Shown piece after piece: positions 1-5,496 of a DNA stretch of 36,567 bases (positions are counted from its first letter, which is position 1; each line of letters starts with the position of its first letter). A model generated the notes under the pieces. It was not told the origin of the DNA and searched no databases. It was given only the letters and a program-made list of their open reading frames with translations. The DNA is from Nitrospira sp. GTDB taxonomy: Bacteria > Nitrospirota > Nitrospiria > Nitrospirales > Nitrospiraceae. The translations under genes were made by a program, and so were the position numbers. The DNA lies in contig SPAW01000021.1 of assembly GCA_005239465.1 (NCBI GenBank), positions 1-36,567 on the forward strand, read 5' to 3'.

Positions 1-431
1 CGCGTCAGCCGCTGGTTCCGTGCCTTGAGGCGGCGTTCCACCTGCCGGGGGCTAATGGCCAGCAGCTGCCGCTCCTGCACTGCCGTGAGCGTCACGCGCC
101 GGCGCAGCCAGGGCAGCCACTGGGGCAGGGCCGCCTTCAGGCGCACCGCACACACATAGCCCGATGCGGCCCAGAGCTGCGCCAGGACCTCCATGACGGC
201 TTCCGAATAGTGCGGCGCGCGCCGTGCCCGCCGCCGAGGCCTCGGGATGGACAAGGGCCGGTTGCGCAGCCCCATGGCGTACTTGCGGTGGTAGCCACAG
301 ACCCGCATGAACTCATCCACAATCCGCTGCTTCTCGGTCCGGTGACTCTGCCGATCGCGCACATCGCTCGACTCCACGTACTCTCGCTTCGAGTGTGGCC
401 CCATCCCGCTCCGCTCCATGGTGCCCTCCAT
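1..431 (-). CDS. Transposase (integrase-type), 3' part outside the window
   Basis: The reading frame stays open from about 431 down to base 1, giving roughly 143 N-terminal residues with no stop. After a short basic leader it reads KREYVESSDVRDRQ, then EKQRIVDEF and CGYHRKYAMGLRNRP, a helix-turn-helix pattern typical of a group of DDE (rve-type) IS transposases. Further on is LLAISPRQVERRLK, the second recognition segment. The catalytic DDE core would lie left of base 1 and is not visible. In-frame ATG codons at 431, 419 and 404 are all possible starts; none has a clear ribosome-binding site. The IS end probably lies between 440 and 510, but no matching inverted terminal repeat can be shown because the other end is missing. 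The family call is from memory of the N-terminal motif; the exact IS family is uncertain. Confidence 0.75.
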   Translation of the reverse strand, partial: MEGTMERSGMGPHSKREYVESSDVRDRQSHRTEKQRIVDEFMRVCGYHRKYAMGLRNRPLSIPRPRRRARRAPHYSEAVMEVLAQLWAASGYVCAVRLKAALPQWLPWLRRRVTLTAVQERQLLAISPRQVERRLKARNQRLT

Positions 432-518
432 GGTGCCGCATGATGCGGACCGGAGGGTAAGAAACATAGCTGTCGCAACGAGGGCTCGCGCGGTAATTAG
501 ATGACTCAATTCGGTTCC

Positions 519-548
519 TTGACACCCCCAAGGACCCCATACTATTCT
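519..548 (+). promoter_or_regulatory. Candidate sigma70-type promoter for the dsrE2-tusA genes
   Basis: A perfect -35 hexamer TTGACA (519-524) is followed after 18 bases by TATTCT (543-548); a shorter alternative uses TACTAT at 540-545. It lies about 50 bases before the ATG at 600, downstream of the transposase remnant, and points the right way. This is pattern matching only. Confidence 0.45.
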
Positions 549-599
549 GTTCACACACACGACCAACGAATGTTTTGCGCACGTGAATGAGGTGACACC

Positions 600-1130
600 A
601 TGATCGCCACGCAGGTAGAGCCGACGGCGACGTTGGCGCAGCTCCAAGCATCCAAGCCGGACAAAGTGACAATCGTCTTGCTCAGCGGTGATCTCGACCG
701 AGCGATGGCCGCCTTCATTATCGCCACCGGTGCGGCAGCGATGGGAATGCAAGTGACCGTGTTCTTTACTTTCTGGGGGTTGAATACCATTCGCCGGAAG
801 GGAACGGCCAGTTCCGCGAAAGATTGGCTTCGTCGGATGTTCGGGGTGCTCAATAAAGGCGGCGCCGAAACTCTCCCTTTGTCCCGATTCCATTTCGGTG
901 GGTTGGGCACCAAAATGATGCAGAAGGTGATGAAGCAAAATCGGATGCCGGGTGTCCCTGAATTGATGCAGATGGCCCTGGATTTAGGCGTACGGTTCAT
1001 TGCCTGCACAACCACGATGGGCCTCATGGGGATTACCAAGGATACGTTGATCGAGGGCATCGACCAGTTCGCCGGAGTGACGACCTATCTGGCGGAAGCG
1101 AAGCAAGGCAGCGTAAACTTGTTCATCTAG
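600..1130 (+). CDS. DsrE2-like (DsrE/DsrF/DrsH family) sulfur-carrier protein
   Basis: This 176-residue cytosolic protein belongs to the DsrE2-like group of the DsrE/DsrF/DrsH superfamily. Visible hallmarks are the first beta strand KVTIVLLSGDLDRAMAAFI, the central segment MQVTVFFTFWGLNTIRR, and the conserved single cysteine in FIACTTTMGLMGI near residues 137-149, the residue expected to carry persulfide sulfur. Family members act as sulfur donors or acceptors with TusA. A TusA-like gene follows 80 bases downstream, which supports that role here. The ATG at 600 has GAGGTG about 8 bases upstream. The gene ends TTC ATC TAG, and that 9-mer is the repeat unit of the array that starts there. No dsrAB or hdr genes are visible, so the pathway partner is unknown. 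Confidence 0.85.
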   Translation: MIATQVEPTATLAQLQASKPDKVTIVLLSGDLDRAMAAFIIATGAAAMGMQVTVFFTFWGLNTIRRKGTASSAKDWLRRMFGVLNKGGAETLPLSRFHFGGLGTKMMQKVMKQNRMPGVPELMQMALDLGVRFIACTTTMGLMGITKDTLIEGIDQFAGVTTYLAEAKQGSVNLFI

Positions 1131-1200
1131 TTCATCTGGTTCATTTGGTCGTCTGGTGCGTGGGTTCGCAACCAGAGAAACCATACAAACCAAATAAACG
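1122..1200. repeat. Inverted array of 9-bp units (TTYATYTGG type)
   Basis: The left arm (about 1122-1158) reads as successive 9-mers TTCATCTAG, TTCATCTGG, TTCATTTGG and a decayed unit. The right arm (about 1170-1200) is the same unit on the opposite strand: TTTATTTGG, TTTGTATGG, TTTCTCTGG. The two arms could form an imperfect hairpin. The first unit is the last coding triplets and stop of the DsrE2 gene. A second array of the same kind lies at 4018-4108. Confidence 0.7.
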
Positions 1201-1210
1201 GGATCTCACG

Positions 1211-1453
1211 ATGAAGGCCGATGTAAAGCTCGATACCCTTGGGTACTTCTGTCCGATGCCGATTATCCTCACATCGAAAAAAATCAAGGAGTTGACGTTG
1301 GGGCAAGTGCTGGAAGTCGTGTCCGACGACGAAGGCATCAAGAAAGATATGCCGGCTTGGTGCGAAACCACCGGGCATCATATGATGGGCATGGAAGAAG
1401 AGCAGGCGACGTCAGGCCGAATTTACAAAGCCTTCGTGAAGAAGACGAAGTAG
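1211..1453 (+). CDS. TusA-family sulfurtransferase / sulfur carrier
   Basis: This is an 80-residue protein with the TusA fold signature: DTLGYFCPMPIILTSKKIK near the N-terminus, containing the CPxP motif (CPMP) whose first cysteine carries the persulfide, followed by LTLGQVLEVVSDDEGIKKDMPAWCETTGH. The length matches the family (about 75-85 residues). The ATG at 1211 was chosen because the homologous region begins there; an upstream in-frame ATG at 1145 would add 22 residues encoded by the 9-bp repeat array and is unlikely. It follows the DsrE2-like gene and probably shares its transcript, so the two likely pass sulfur between them. The target, whether tRNA thiolation, molybdenum cofactor or sulfur oxidation, cannot be told from the window. 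It is followed by a terminator-like hairpin. Confidence 0.88.
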   Translation: MKADVKLDTLGYFCPMPIILTSKKIKELTLGQVLEVVSDDEGIKKDMPAWCETTGHHMMGMEEEQATSGRIYKAFVKKTK

Positions 1454-1486
1454 CGGCGACTCGACGATCTCGATCACTCGTGATGA

Positions 1487-1526
1487 GATGAAGCCGGAGG
1501 GAATGGAGATCCCCTCCGGCTTCGTC
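1487..1526 (+). terminator. Rho-independent-like terminator after tusA
   Basis: A 12-bp perfect stem GAAGCCGGAGGG / CCCTCCGGCTTC (1490-1501 with 1512-1523) around a 10-base loop is extended by three more pairs including one G-U. It is followed by GTTTCATTG, a weak T tract. It lies between tusA and the ftcD gene and separates the two transcription units. Confidence 0.7.
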
Positions 1527-1546
1527 GTTTCATTGATAGAGAGACA

Positions 1547-2464
1547 ATGCCGCAGATTATCGAATGTATCCCAAATTTCAGCGAAGGCCGGAATCCCACT
1601 ATTGTCCAAGCCCTCATTACGGCGGTGAAGTCTGTGCCCGACGTCTGGTTGCTGGATCACACGATGGATGGGGACCACCATCGGGCGGTGCTTACGTTCG
1701 TGGGCCCGCCTGAGGCGGTGGGCGAGGCTGCAGCCCGCGCCATCAAGGTCGCCACGGAGCTCATCGACCTTCGCCGGCATGACGGTAAGCATCCGCGTGT
1801 GGGCGCGACGGACGTCGTGCCGTTCGTCCCGATTCAAGACGTGAGCATGGAGGAGTGTGTTCAACTGGCTCGCGGTATCGGACAGAGAGTGAGCGCAGAC
1901 TTGGGAATTCCTGTCTTTTTCTATGAACAAGCTGCAACGCATCCGGACCATGTGAAGTTGGAGAACATCCGACGCGGAGGGCTGCAGGGGCTTGCGTCAC
2001 GGATTGTGTCAGATCCCACATGGGCGCCGGATTTCGGTCCCAAGCGGCTCCATGAGACGGCGGGAGCGGTCGTTATCGGGGCACGCCAACCGCTCATTGC
2101 CTTCAATGTGAATCTGAAAACCGATGATCTGACAGTGGCTAAAGCGATCGCGAAGACCATTCGGCATTCGAACGGCGGATTGCCCTGTCTGAAGGCGATC
2201 GGAGTAAAGTTGGCCAGTCGCGGCATGGTCCAAGTCGCGATGAACCTCACAGACTATAGGGTCACCTCCATGCATACGGCATTTCAGGCAGTGAAAACCG
2301 AGGCCTCGAAACGCGGCGTCGAGATTATCGGGAGCGAACTGATCGGGCTGGTGCCTCAAGCAGCGTTGGATCAGACCTCTGCTGCATCAATACAGCTCGA
2401 GCGATTCGATTCAGCACAGGTTCTGGAAACGAGGATTGGAGTTGTGATGTCCAGGGGGCATTGA
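1547..2464 (+). CDS. ftcD: Glutamate formimidoyltransferase
   Basis: This 305-residue protein matches the formiminotransferase N- and C-terminal subdomains of FtcD. It opens with IIECIPNFSEGR, the family signature, and continues with LLDHTMDGDHHRAVLTFVG, IDLRRHDGKHPRVGATDVVPF and VGARQPLIAFNVNL. The enzyme moves the formimino group between N-formimino-L-glutamate and tetrahydrofolate in the cytosol, linking histidine breakdown or formate salvage to the folate one-carbon pool. The length fits the stand-alone form. No other hut genes are present, so a folate-salvage role is as likely as histidine degradation. Its stop overlaps the conserved start region of the cyclodeaminase gene in the +1 frame, which suggests coupled translation or a frameshift fusion. 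Confidence 0.9.
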   Translation: MPQIIECIPNFSEGRNPTIVQALITAVKSVPDVWLLDHTMDGDHHRAVLTFVGPPEAVGEAAARAIKVATELIDLRRHDGKHPRVGATDVVPFVPIQDVSMEECVQLARGIGQRVSADLGIPVFFYEQAATHPDHVKLENIRRGGLQGLASRIVSDPTWAPDFGPKRLHETAGAVVIGARQPLIAFNVNLKTDDLTVAKAIAKTIRHSNGGLPCLKAIGVKLASRGMVQVAMNLTDYRVTSMHTAFQAVKTEASKRGVEIIGSELIGLVPQAALDQTSAASIQLERFDSAQVLETRIGVVMSRGH

Positions 2465-3032
2465 GCGCGACCAGACACTTTCTGATTTTTTGGAGGCAGT
2501 CGCGGACGTGAAACCGACTCCCGCCGGCGGCAGCGTGGCGGCGTTCGTTGGAGCGTTGGCGGCTTCCTTGGGCGTGATGGGGGCACGTTTTGGCCATCAA
2601 ACTGAGTCACAGCAACAGTTGGTTCAGTTGAGCCAGCGACTCCATGCCCTCGTCCAGGCAGACGTTGAGGCCTATCCAGAGGTGTCTCGGACCAGTACGA
2701 TTCCAAAAGAGAGGTCCGAGAGATCGACGGAAATGGCTGTTGCATGGCAGAAGGCCACAGAGGTCCCACTGGAAATTGCCGAGATTGCCTGTCATGCGGG
2801 GTGGGCGATTCAGTCCTGTCTTAAGGCGGCAAAGCCATCCATCCGTTCGGACTTGACGGTAGCGATGATCATGGCAATTGCGGCAGCGGACGCGGGGCTT
2901 CATACTACACAGGTGAATGTAAAAGCACAAACAAATCAGCAGCTTAATGATATCTTCCGACCCAGGATCACAAAGGCCAAGCGAAGTCTTGAGGAACTGA
3001 GGGGGCTATGCTACACTCCGTTTCCCGAGTAA
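2460..3032 (+). CDS. Formimidoyltetrahydrofolate cyclodeaminase (FtcD C-terminal/FchA-like)
   Basis: About 190 residues match the cyclodeaminase/cyclohydrolase family. The diagnostic LEAVADVKPTPAGGSVAA is near the N-terminus, and the rest is helical with IRSDLTVAMIMAIAAADAG in the second half. The product converts 5-formimino-THF to 5,10-methenyl-THF and ammonia, the step after FtcD, and in animals the two form one bifunctional enzyme. The start is uncertain. Conserved sequence (ERDQTLSDFLEAV) continues upstream of the first usual start codon, a TTG at 2490 with no ribosome-binding site. The frame is open back to a stop at 2445-2447 and contains only an ATT (2460) that overlaps the ftcD stop. 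Initiation at ATT, at the TTG, or a +1 shift from ftcD are all possible. The product call is solid; the N-terminus is not. Confidence 0.82.
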   Translation: MERDQTLSDFLEAVADVKPTPAGGSVAAFVGALAASLGVMGARFGHQTESQQQLVQLSQRLHALVQADVEAYPEVSRTSTIPKERSERSTEMAVAWQKATEVPLEIAEIACHAGWAIQSCLKAAKPSIRSDLTVAMIMAIAAADAGLHTTQVNVKAQTNQQLNDIFRPRITKAKRSLEELRGLCYTPFPE

Positions 3033-3086
3033 GTAGTGTCATGGATGCAGACAGGCACGGCCTGAGAAAGTGGAAAGTCGGACCGG

Positions 3087-3281
3087 ATGGAAATCAAAGT
3101 TTTCAATAACAACGTTGAAAAAGCTCTGAAGGTTGCCAAGAAGAAGCTGGCGGGTGAGGGTTTGTTCCGTGAACTGAAGCGCCGCCGCTTCTACGAGAAG
3201 CCCAGCGTCAGGAAAAAGGCGAAGCAACGCGAGGCTCAACGGCGCCGTCAGAAGTGGTTGTCGAAACGGAGGCCCGAGTAA
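3087..3281 (+). CDS. rpsU: 30S ribosomal protein S21
   Basis: This 64-residue, very basic protein begins MEIKVFNNNVEKALKVAKKK and continues with FRELKRRRFYEKPSVRKK, the standard S21 sequence, ending in a lysine/arginine-rich helix. S21 binds the platform of the small ribosomal subunit near the 3' end of 16S rRNA and helps initiation. Length and composition fit the family exactly. It sits alone between the folate genes and nth, all on the plus strand with gaps of 54 and 73 bases, so it may be read from its own promoter or from the ftcD transcript. No convincing promoter could be picked out. Confidence 0.95.
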   Translation: MEIKVFNNNVEKALKVAKKKLAGEGLFRELKRRRFYEKPSVRKKAKQREAQRRRQKWLSKRRPE

Positions 3282-3354
3282 TCGACGGCATCGCCATCGT
3301 TCTGCTCCACCAGCAATCCCCCCGTCAGTCCGTATCCCGCGCGATCCTATTCCG

Positions 3355-4014
3355 ATGCGTCAGGACCAAATCCATGCTGCGATACGGATCGTCAAGCGGG
3401 AGATTCGCCAGTGGCAGGAACCGGTCGTTGGCGTTGTAGCCCGGGAATCCAATCGCGATCCGTTCCTCATCCTCATTTCCTGTCTCCTGAGTCTCCGAAC
3501 GAAAGATAAGACCACCAGTGAAGCGAGTGACCGGCTCTTCGCCTTGGCGCACACACCGTCGACCATGTTGAAGCTGCCGCTCAGGAAGATTGAACGGGCG
3601 ATCTACCCTGTCGGTTTCTACCGGACGAAAGCCAAATCGATTCACCAAATCTGTCGTCGGCTGCTTGATGTCTATGGCGGGACAGTTCCCGATTCCATCG
3701 ACGAGCTGGTGACTCTGTCGGGGGTCGGCCGGAAGACGGCGAATTTGGTTGTGACGGTCGGGTACGCCAAGCCCGGAATCTGCGTTGATATTCACGTCCA
3801 CCGGATCAGCAACCGGTGGGGCTATATCAAAACGAAGACGCCGGAGGAAAGCGAACAGGCTCTGCGGCGTAAGTTGCCCAAACAATATTGGATTACTTTC
3901 AACGATCTGCTCGTGCCATATGGCCAGAACCTCTGCCAGCCGGTCTCGCCGTTCTGCAGCCAGTGCAAACTTACGGAGTGTTGCGATCGGGTGGGCGTGA
4001 AACGGTCGCGTTGA
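3355..4014 (+). CDS. nth: Endonuclease III (DNA glycosylase/AP lyase)
   Basis: This 219-residue protein removes oxidised pyrimidines from DNA and nicks the abasic site. The helix-hairpin-helix LSGVGRKTANLVV (121-133) contains the catalytic lysine K127. The catalytic aspartate is D145 in VDIHVHRISNRWG. The iron-sulfur loop cysteines fit C-x6-C-x2-C-x5-C at C194, C201, C204 and C210. The segment LLSLRTKD (44-51) replaces the E. coli LLSAQATD version and resembles archaeal and thermophile-type Nth proteins. The length is typical. The ATG at 3355 gives the family N-terminus but has no obvious ribosome-binding site. Its 3' end faces a convergent DsrE gene across a 9-bp-unit inverted repeat that could act as a two-way terminator. 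Confidence 0.92.
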   Translation: MRQDQIHAAIRIVKREIRQWQEPVVGVVARESNRDPFLILISCLLSLRTKDKTTSEASDRLFALAHTPSTMLKLPLRKIERAIYPVGFYRTKAKSIHQICRRLLDVYGGTVPDSIDELVTLSGVGRKTANLVVTVGYAKPGICVDIHVHRISNRWGYIKTKTPEESEQALRRKLPKQYWITFNDLLVPYGQNLCQPVSPFCSQCKLTECCDRVGVKRSR

Positions 4015-4017
4015 AGG

Positions 4018-4108
4018 ACGTGTTTGTTTGGTTTTTCTGGTTTATCTAGTTGAACCAAATAGACCAAACAAACTAGACAAACCGATGAACCGACTCAGAT
4101 GAACAGCG
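4018..4108. repeat. Second inverted array of 9-bp units between convergent genes
   Basis: The plus strand at 4018-4050 reads TGTTTGTTTGG, TTTTTCTGG, TTTATCTAG. On the minus strand from about 4108 down to 4051 the units are TTCATCTGA, TTCATCGG, TTTGTCTAG, TTTGTTTGG and TCTATTTGG. This is the same unit and inverted layout as at 1122-1200. One end again coincides with the last codons (TTC ATC TGA) of a DsrE-type gene. It lies between the 3' ends of nth and the DsrE gene and may fold as a bidirectional terminator. Confidence 0.7.
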
Positions 4109-4514
4109 TCGTCTCCGCTCCTGCTGTGAGAGAAATGATCGCCGGGAGCCCCAGGACTTCGTCGACGTTCTTTTCGACGGTCGCACTCTCCACGCCCATG
4201 TATTCCAGGCCGGCACTGCAGGCGATCAGTCGAAACTTCCCGACACGTTTCGCATCCTGAAACATCTCTGAAATCTTCGGCACCTTCTTTTCCTTCAAGA
4301 GACGGGCGACTTCCTCGGAGGACCCGGCGTATTCCGGCGGGAAATCGATCTGGTCGATCTTGCCTTCCGCTAGCTTCTTAATCGTCCAGAACAGCAACAC
4401 GATGATCACGTCTTTGCCCATCGCCGCCGCGGTCATGCCGAGCGTCGCCACTTGGTGGAGTTTATCGTAGGTGGCGTTGTGGGCAAAGATGACGAATTTT
4501 TTATTCTGTGACAT
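4095..4514 (-). CDS. DsrE-family protein
   Basis: A 139-residue cytosolic protein of the DsrE/DsrF/DrsH superfamily. It starts KKFVIFAHNATYDKLHQVATLGMTAAAMGKDVIIVLLFW, the usual alpha/beta start, and carries the conserved cysteine in FRLIACSAGLEYMGV near residues 93-107. Its last residues (ETTLFI) resemble those of the DsrE2-like protein at 600-1130, so the two are paralogs. A persulfide-carrier role is expected from the family. It follows a small exported protein by 6 bases on the same strand, so the two are co-transcribed, but no functional link can be seen. The ATG at 4514 gives the normal N-terminus. Confidence 0.85.
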   Translation of the reverse strand: MSQNKKFVIFAHNATYDKLHQVATLGMTAAAMGKDVIIVLLFWTIKKLAEGKIDQIDFPPEYAGSSEEVARLLKEKKVPKISEMFQDAKRVGKFRLIACSAGLEYMGVESATVEKNVDEVLGLPAIISLTAGAETTLFI

Positions 4515-4520
4515 GGGGGG

Positions 4521-4883
4521 CTACTGCTTCTTCGCGCGCGTCTTCACGCTGTTCACGTAATCGGCAATCGCTACGTCCACTTCGCCAGGCGTCATGGGGC
4601 GATCGTGGGTTTCGCTCTCATCGATGAGATATGTATCGTAGTCTTTTTCCTGCCGGACGACGACGGAGTTCTCCGGCGTCACTTCAATCAGCATGAACCA
4701 TTCTCTCGCACCCTGGAAGATCACCACTTGCTTGCCCAAACCTTTCTTGGTGATCTCGATCTGGAGTTCTTCGCCGGGGGCGGGGGCGGAGGATGGCTCT
4801 CCCGCATAGCCAACAGGAAGCCCAAAGAAAACCAGGGCCAGAAGGAGTCCGAAAGTCGTCGAATGGCGTCTGTGAGGATTCAT
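4521..4883 (-). CDS. Small exported protein of unknown function
   Basis: A 120-residue protein with a clear Sec signal peptide: a basic start (MNPHRRHS), a hydrophobic stretch TFGLLLALVFFGLPVGYA and a likely cut after AGYAG, near residue 27. The mature part is short, acidic to neutral and without cysteine. It has a beta-rich middle (LQIEITKKGLGKQVVIFQG) and a polar helix at the end rich in lysine. No known family is recognised. It is the first gene of a two-gene minus-strand unit with the DsrE protein, so its product may act in the periplasm under the same control. Divergent transcription with the membrane protein at 4995 leaves about 110 bases for both promoters. Confidence 0.75.
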   Translation of the reverse strand: MNPHRRHSTTFGLLLALVFFGLPVGYAGEPSSAPAPGEELQIEITKKGLGKQVVIFQGAREWFMLIEVTPENSVVVRQEKDYDTYLIDESETHDRPMTPGEVDVAIADYVNSVKTRAKKQ

Positions 4884-4994
4884 TAACAGGCTCCGTGCGG
4901 GATGATTATAACCGCCGTCCGTGGCTGCGTAAACACAGGACTGTGGCCTCCTTCGCCTTGAGGGTCGCAGGGGCGCATGCTAGGATGCCGACCG

Positions 4995-5426
4995 ATGGAC
5001 GGTCTCCTTTCAACGTTTCAACAGTACGTCTCGACCGAAACGCTGGTTACGCTGACAGTCCTGTCCATCGTCTTCTTTGTCGGGTCGCTGCTTGCCATCC
5101 CATTCATCCTCGTACGCCTGCCGGCTGATTTCTTCGATATCCGAGTCCCGCGGCCCTGGATGGAAGATCACCATCCGGTACTTCGTGTGATGGGCCACCT
5201 CGTCAAAAACCTCGCCGGGGCGATTTTTCTCTTAGCCGGCTTTCTGATGTTGTTTCTGCCGGGCCAGGGGATTCTGACCATGCTCATCGGGATCTCTATG
5301 TTGGATTTTCCCGGTAAGCGCAAACTCGAAGCCAAGCTGATCGGGCAGCCGACCATTTTGAATGTCATTAACGGCATGCGCGAGAAGTTCGGCAAGCCGC
5401 CACTCGCGATAGCGCCTGATAAGTGA
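4995..5426 (+). CDS. Small inner-membrane protein (PGPGW-like)
   Basis: About 143 residues with two strong hydrophobic segments. The first is LVTLTVLSIVFFVGSLLAIPFILV; the second is AGAIFLLAGFLMLFLPGQG, followed by LTMLIGISMLDFPGKRKLEAKLIGQP. The LPGQG turn followed by the conserved glycine and lysine pattern resembles small membrane proteins annotated PGPGW or transmembrane of unknown function. The start at 4995 (MDGLLSTFQQ) is preferred because AGGA lies 8-9 bases upstream; the ATG at 4977 lacks such a site. The function is unknown. The C-terminus is predicted to face the cytoplasm given its basic charge. Its end runs into the 7-bp-unit repeat ahead of polA. Confidence 0.75.
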   Translation: MDGLLSTFQQYVSTETLVTLTVLSIVFFVGSLLAIPFILVRLPADFFDIRVPRPWMEDHHPVLRVMGHLVKNLAGAIFLLAGFLMLFLPGQGILTMLIGISMLDFPGKRKLEAKLIGQPTILNVINGMREKFGKPPLAIAPDK

Positions 5427-5496
5427 AAAGTTAAAAGTGTAAAGTAGAAAGTGAGCCGAAACTTTTACCCGTTGCCTTTTTACTTTTGCCTTCACC
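5424..5496. repeat. Inverted array of 7-bp units (CCTTTTR type) in front of polA
   Basis: The left side is purine-rich (AAAAGTTAAAAGTGTAAAG) and the right side pyrimidine-rich with ACTTTTACC, TGCCTTTTTAC and TTTTGCC units, so the two sides can pair imperfectly. The element forms the whole gap between the membrane protein and polA. The polA start codon follows directly with no Shine-Dalgarno sequence. Similar arrays lie at 19636-19735 and 26100-26195. Confidence 0.6.

Noticed and set aside
1145-1210. An extended N-terminus of the TusA-like protein
   Set aside because: These codons are the 9-bp repeat array, and the TusA family begins at the second ATG.
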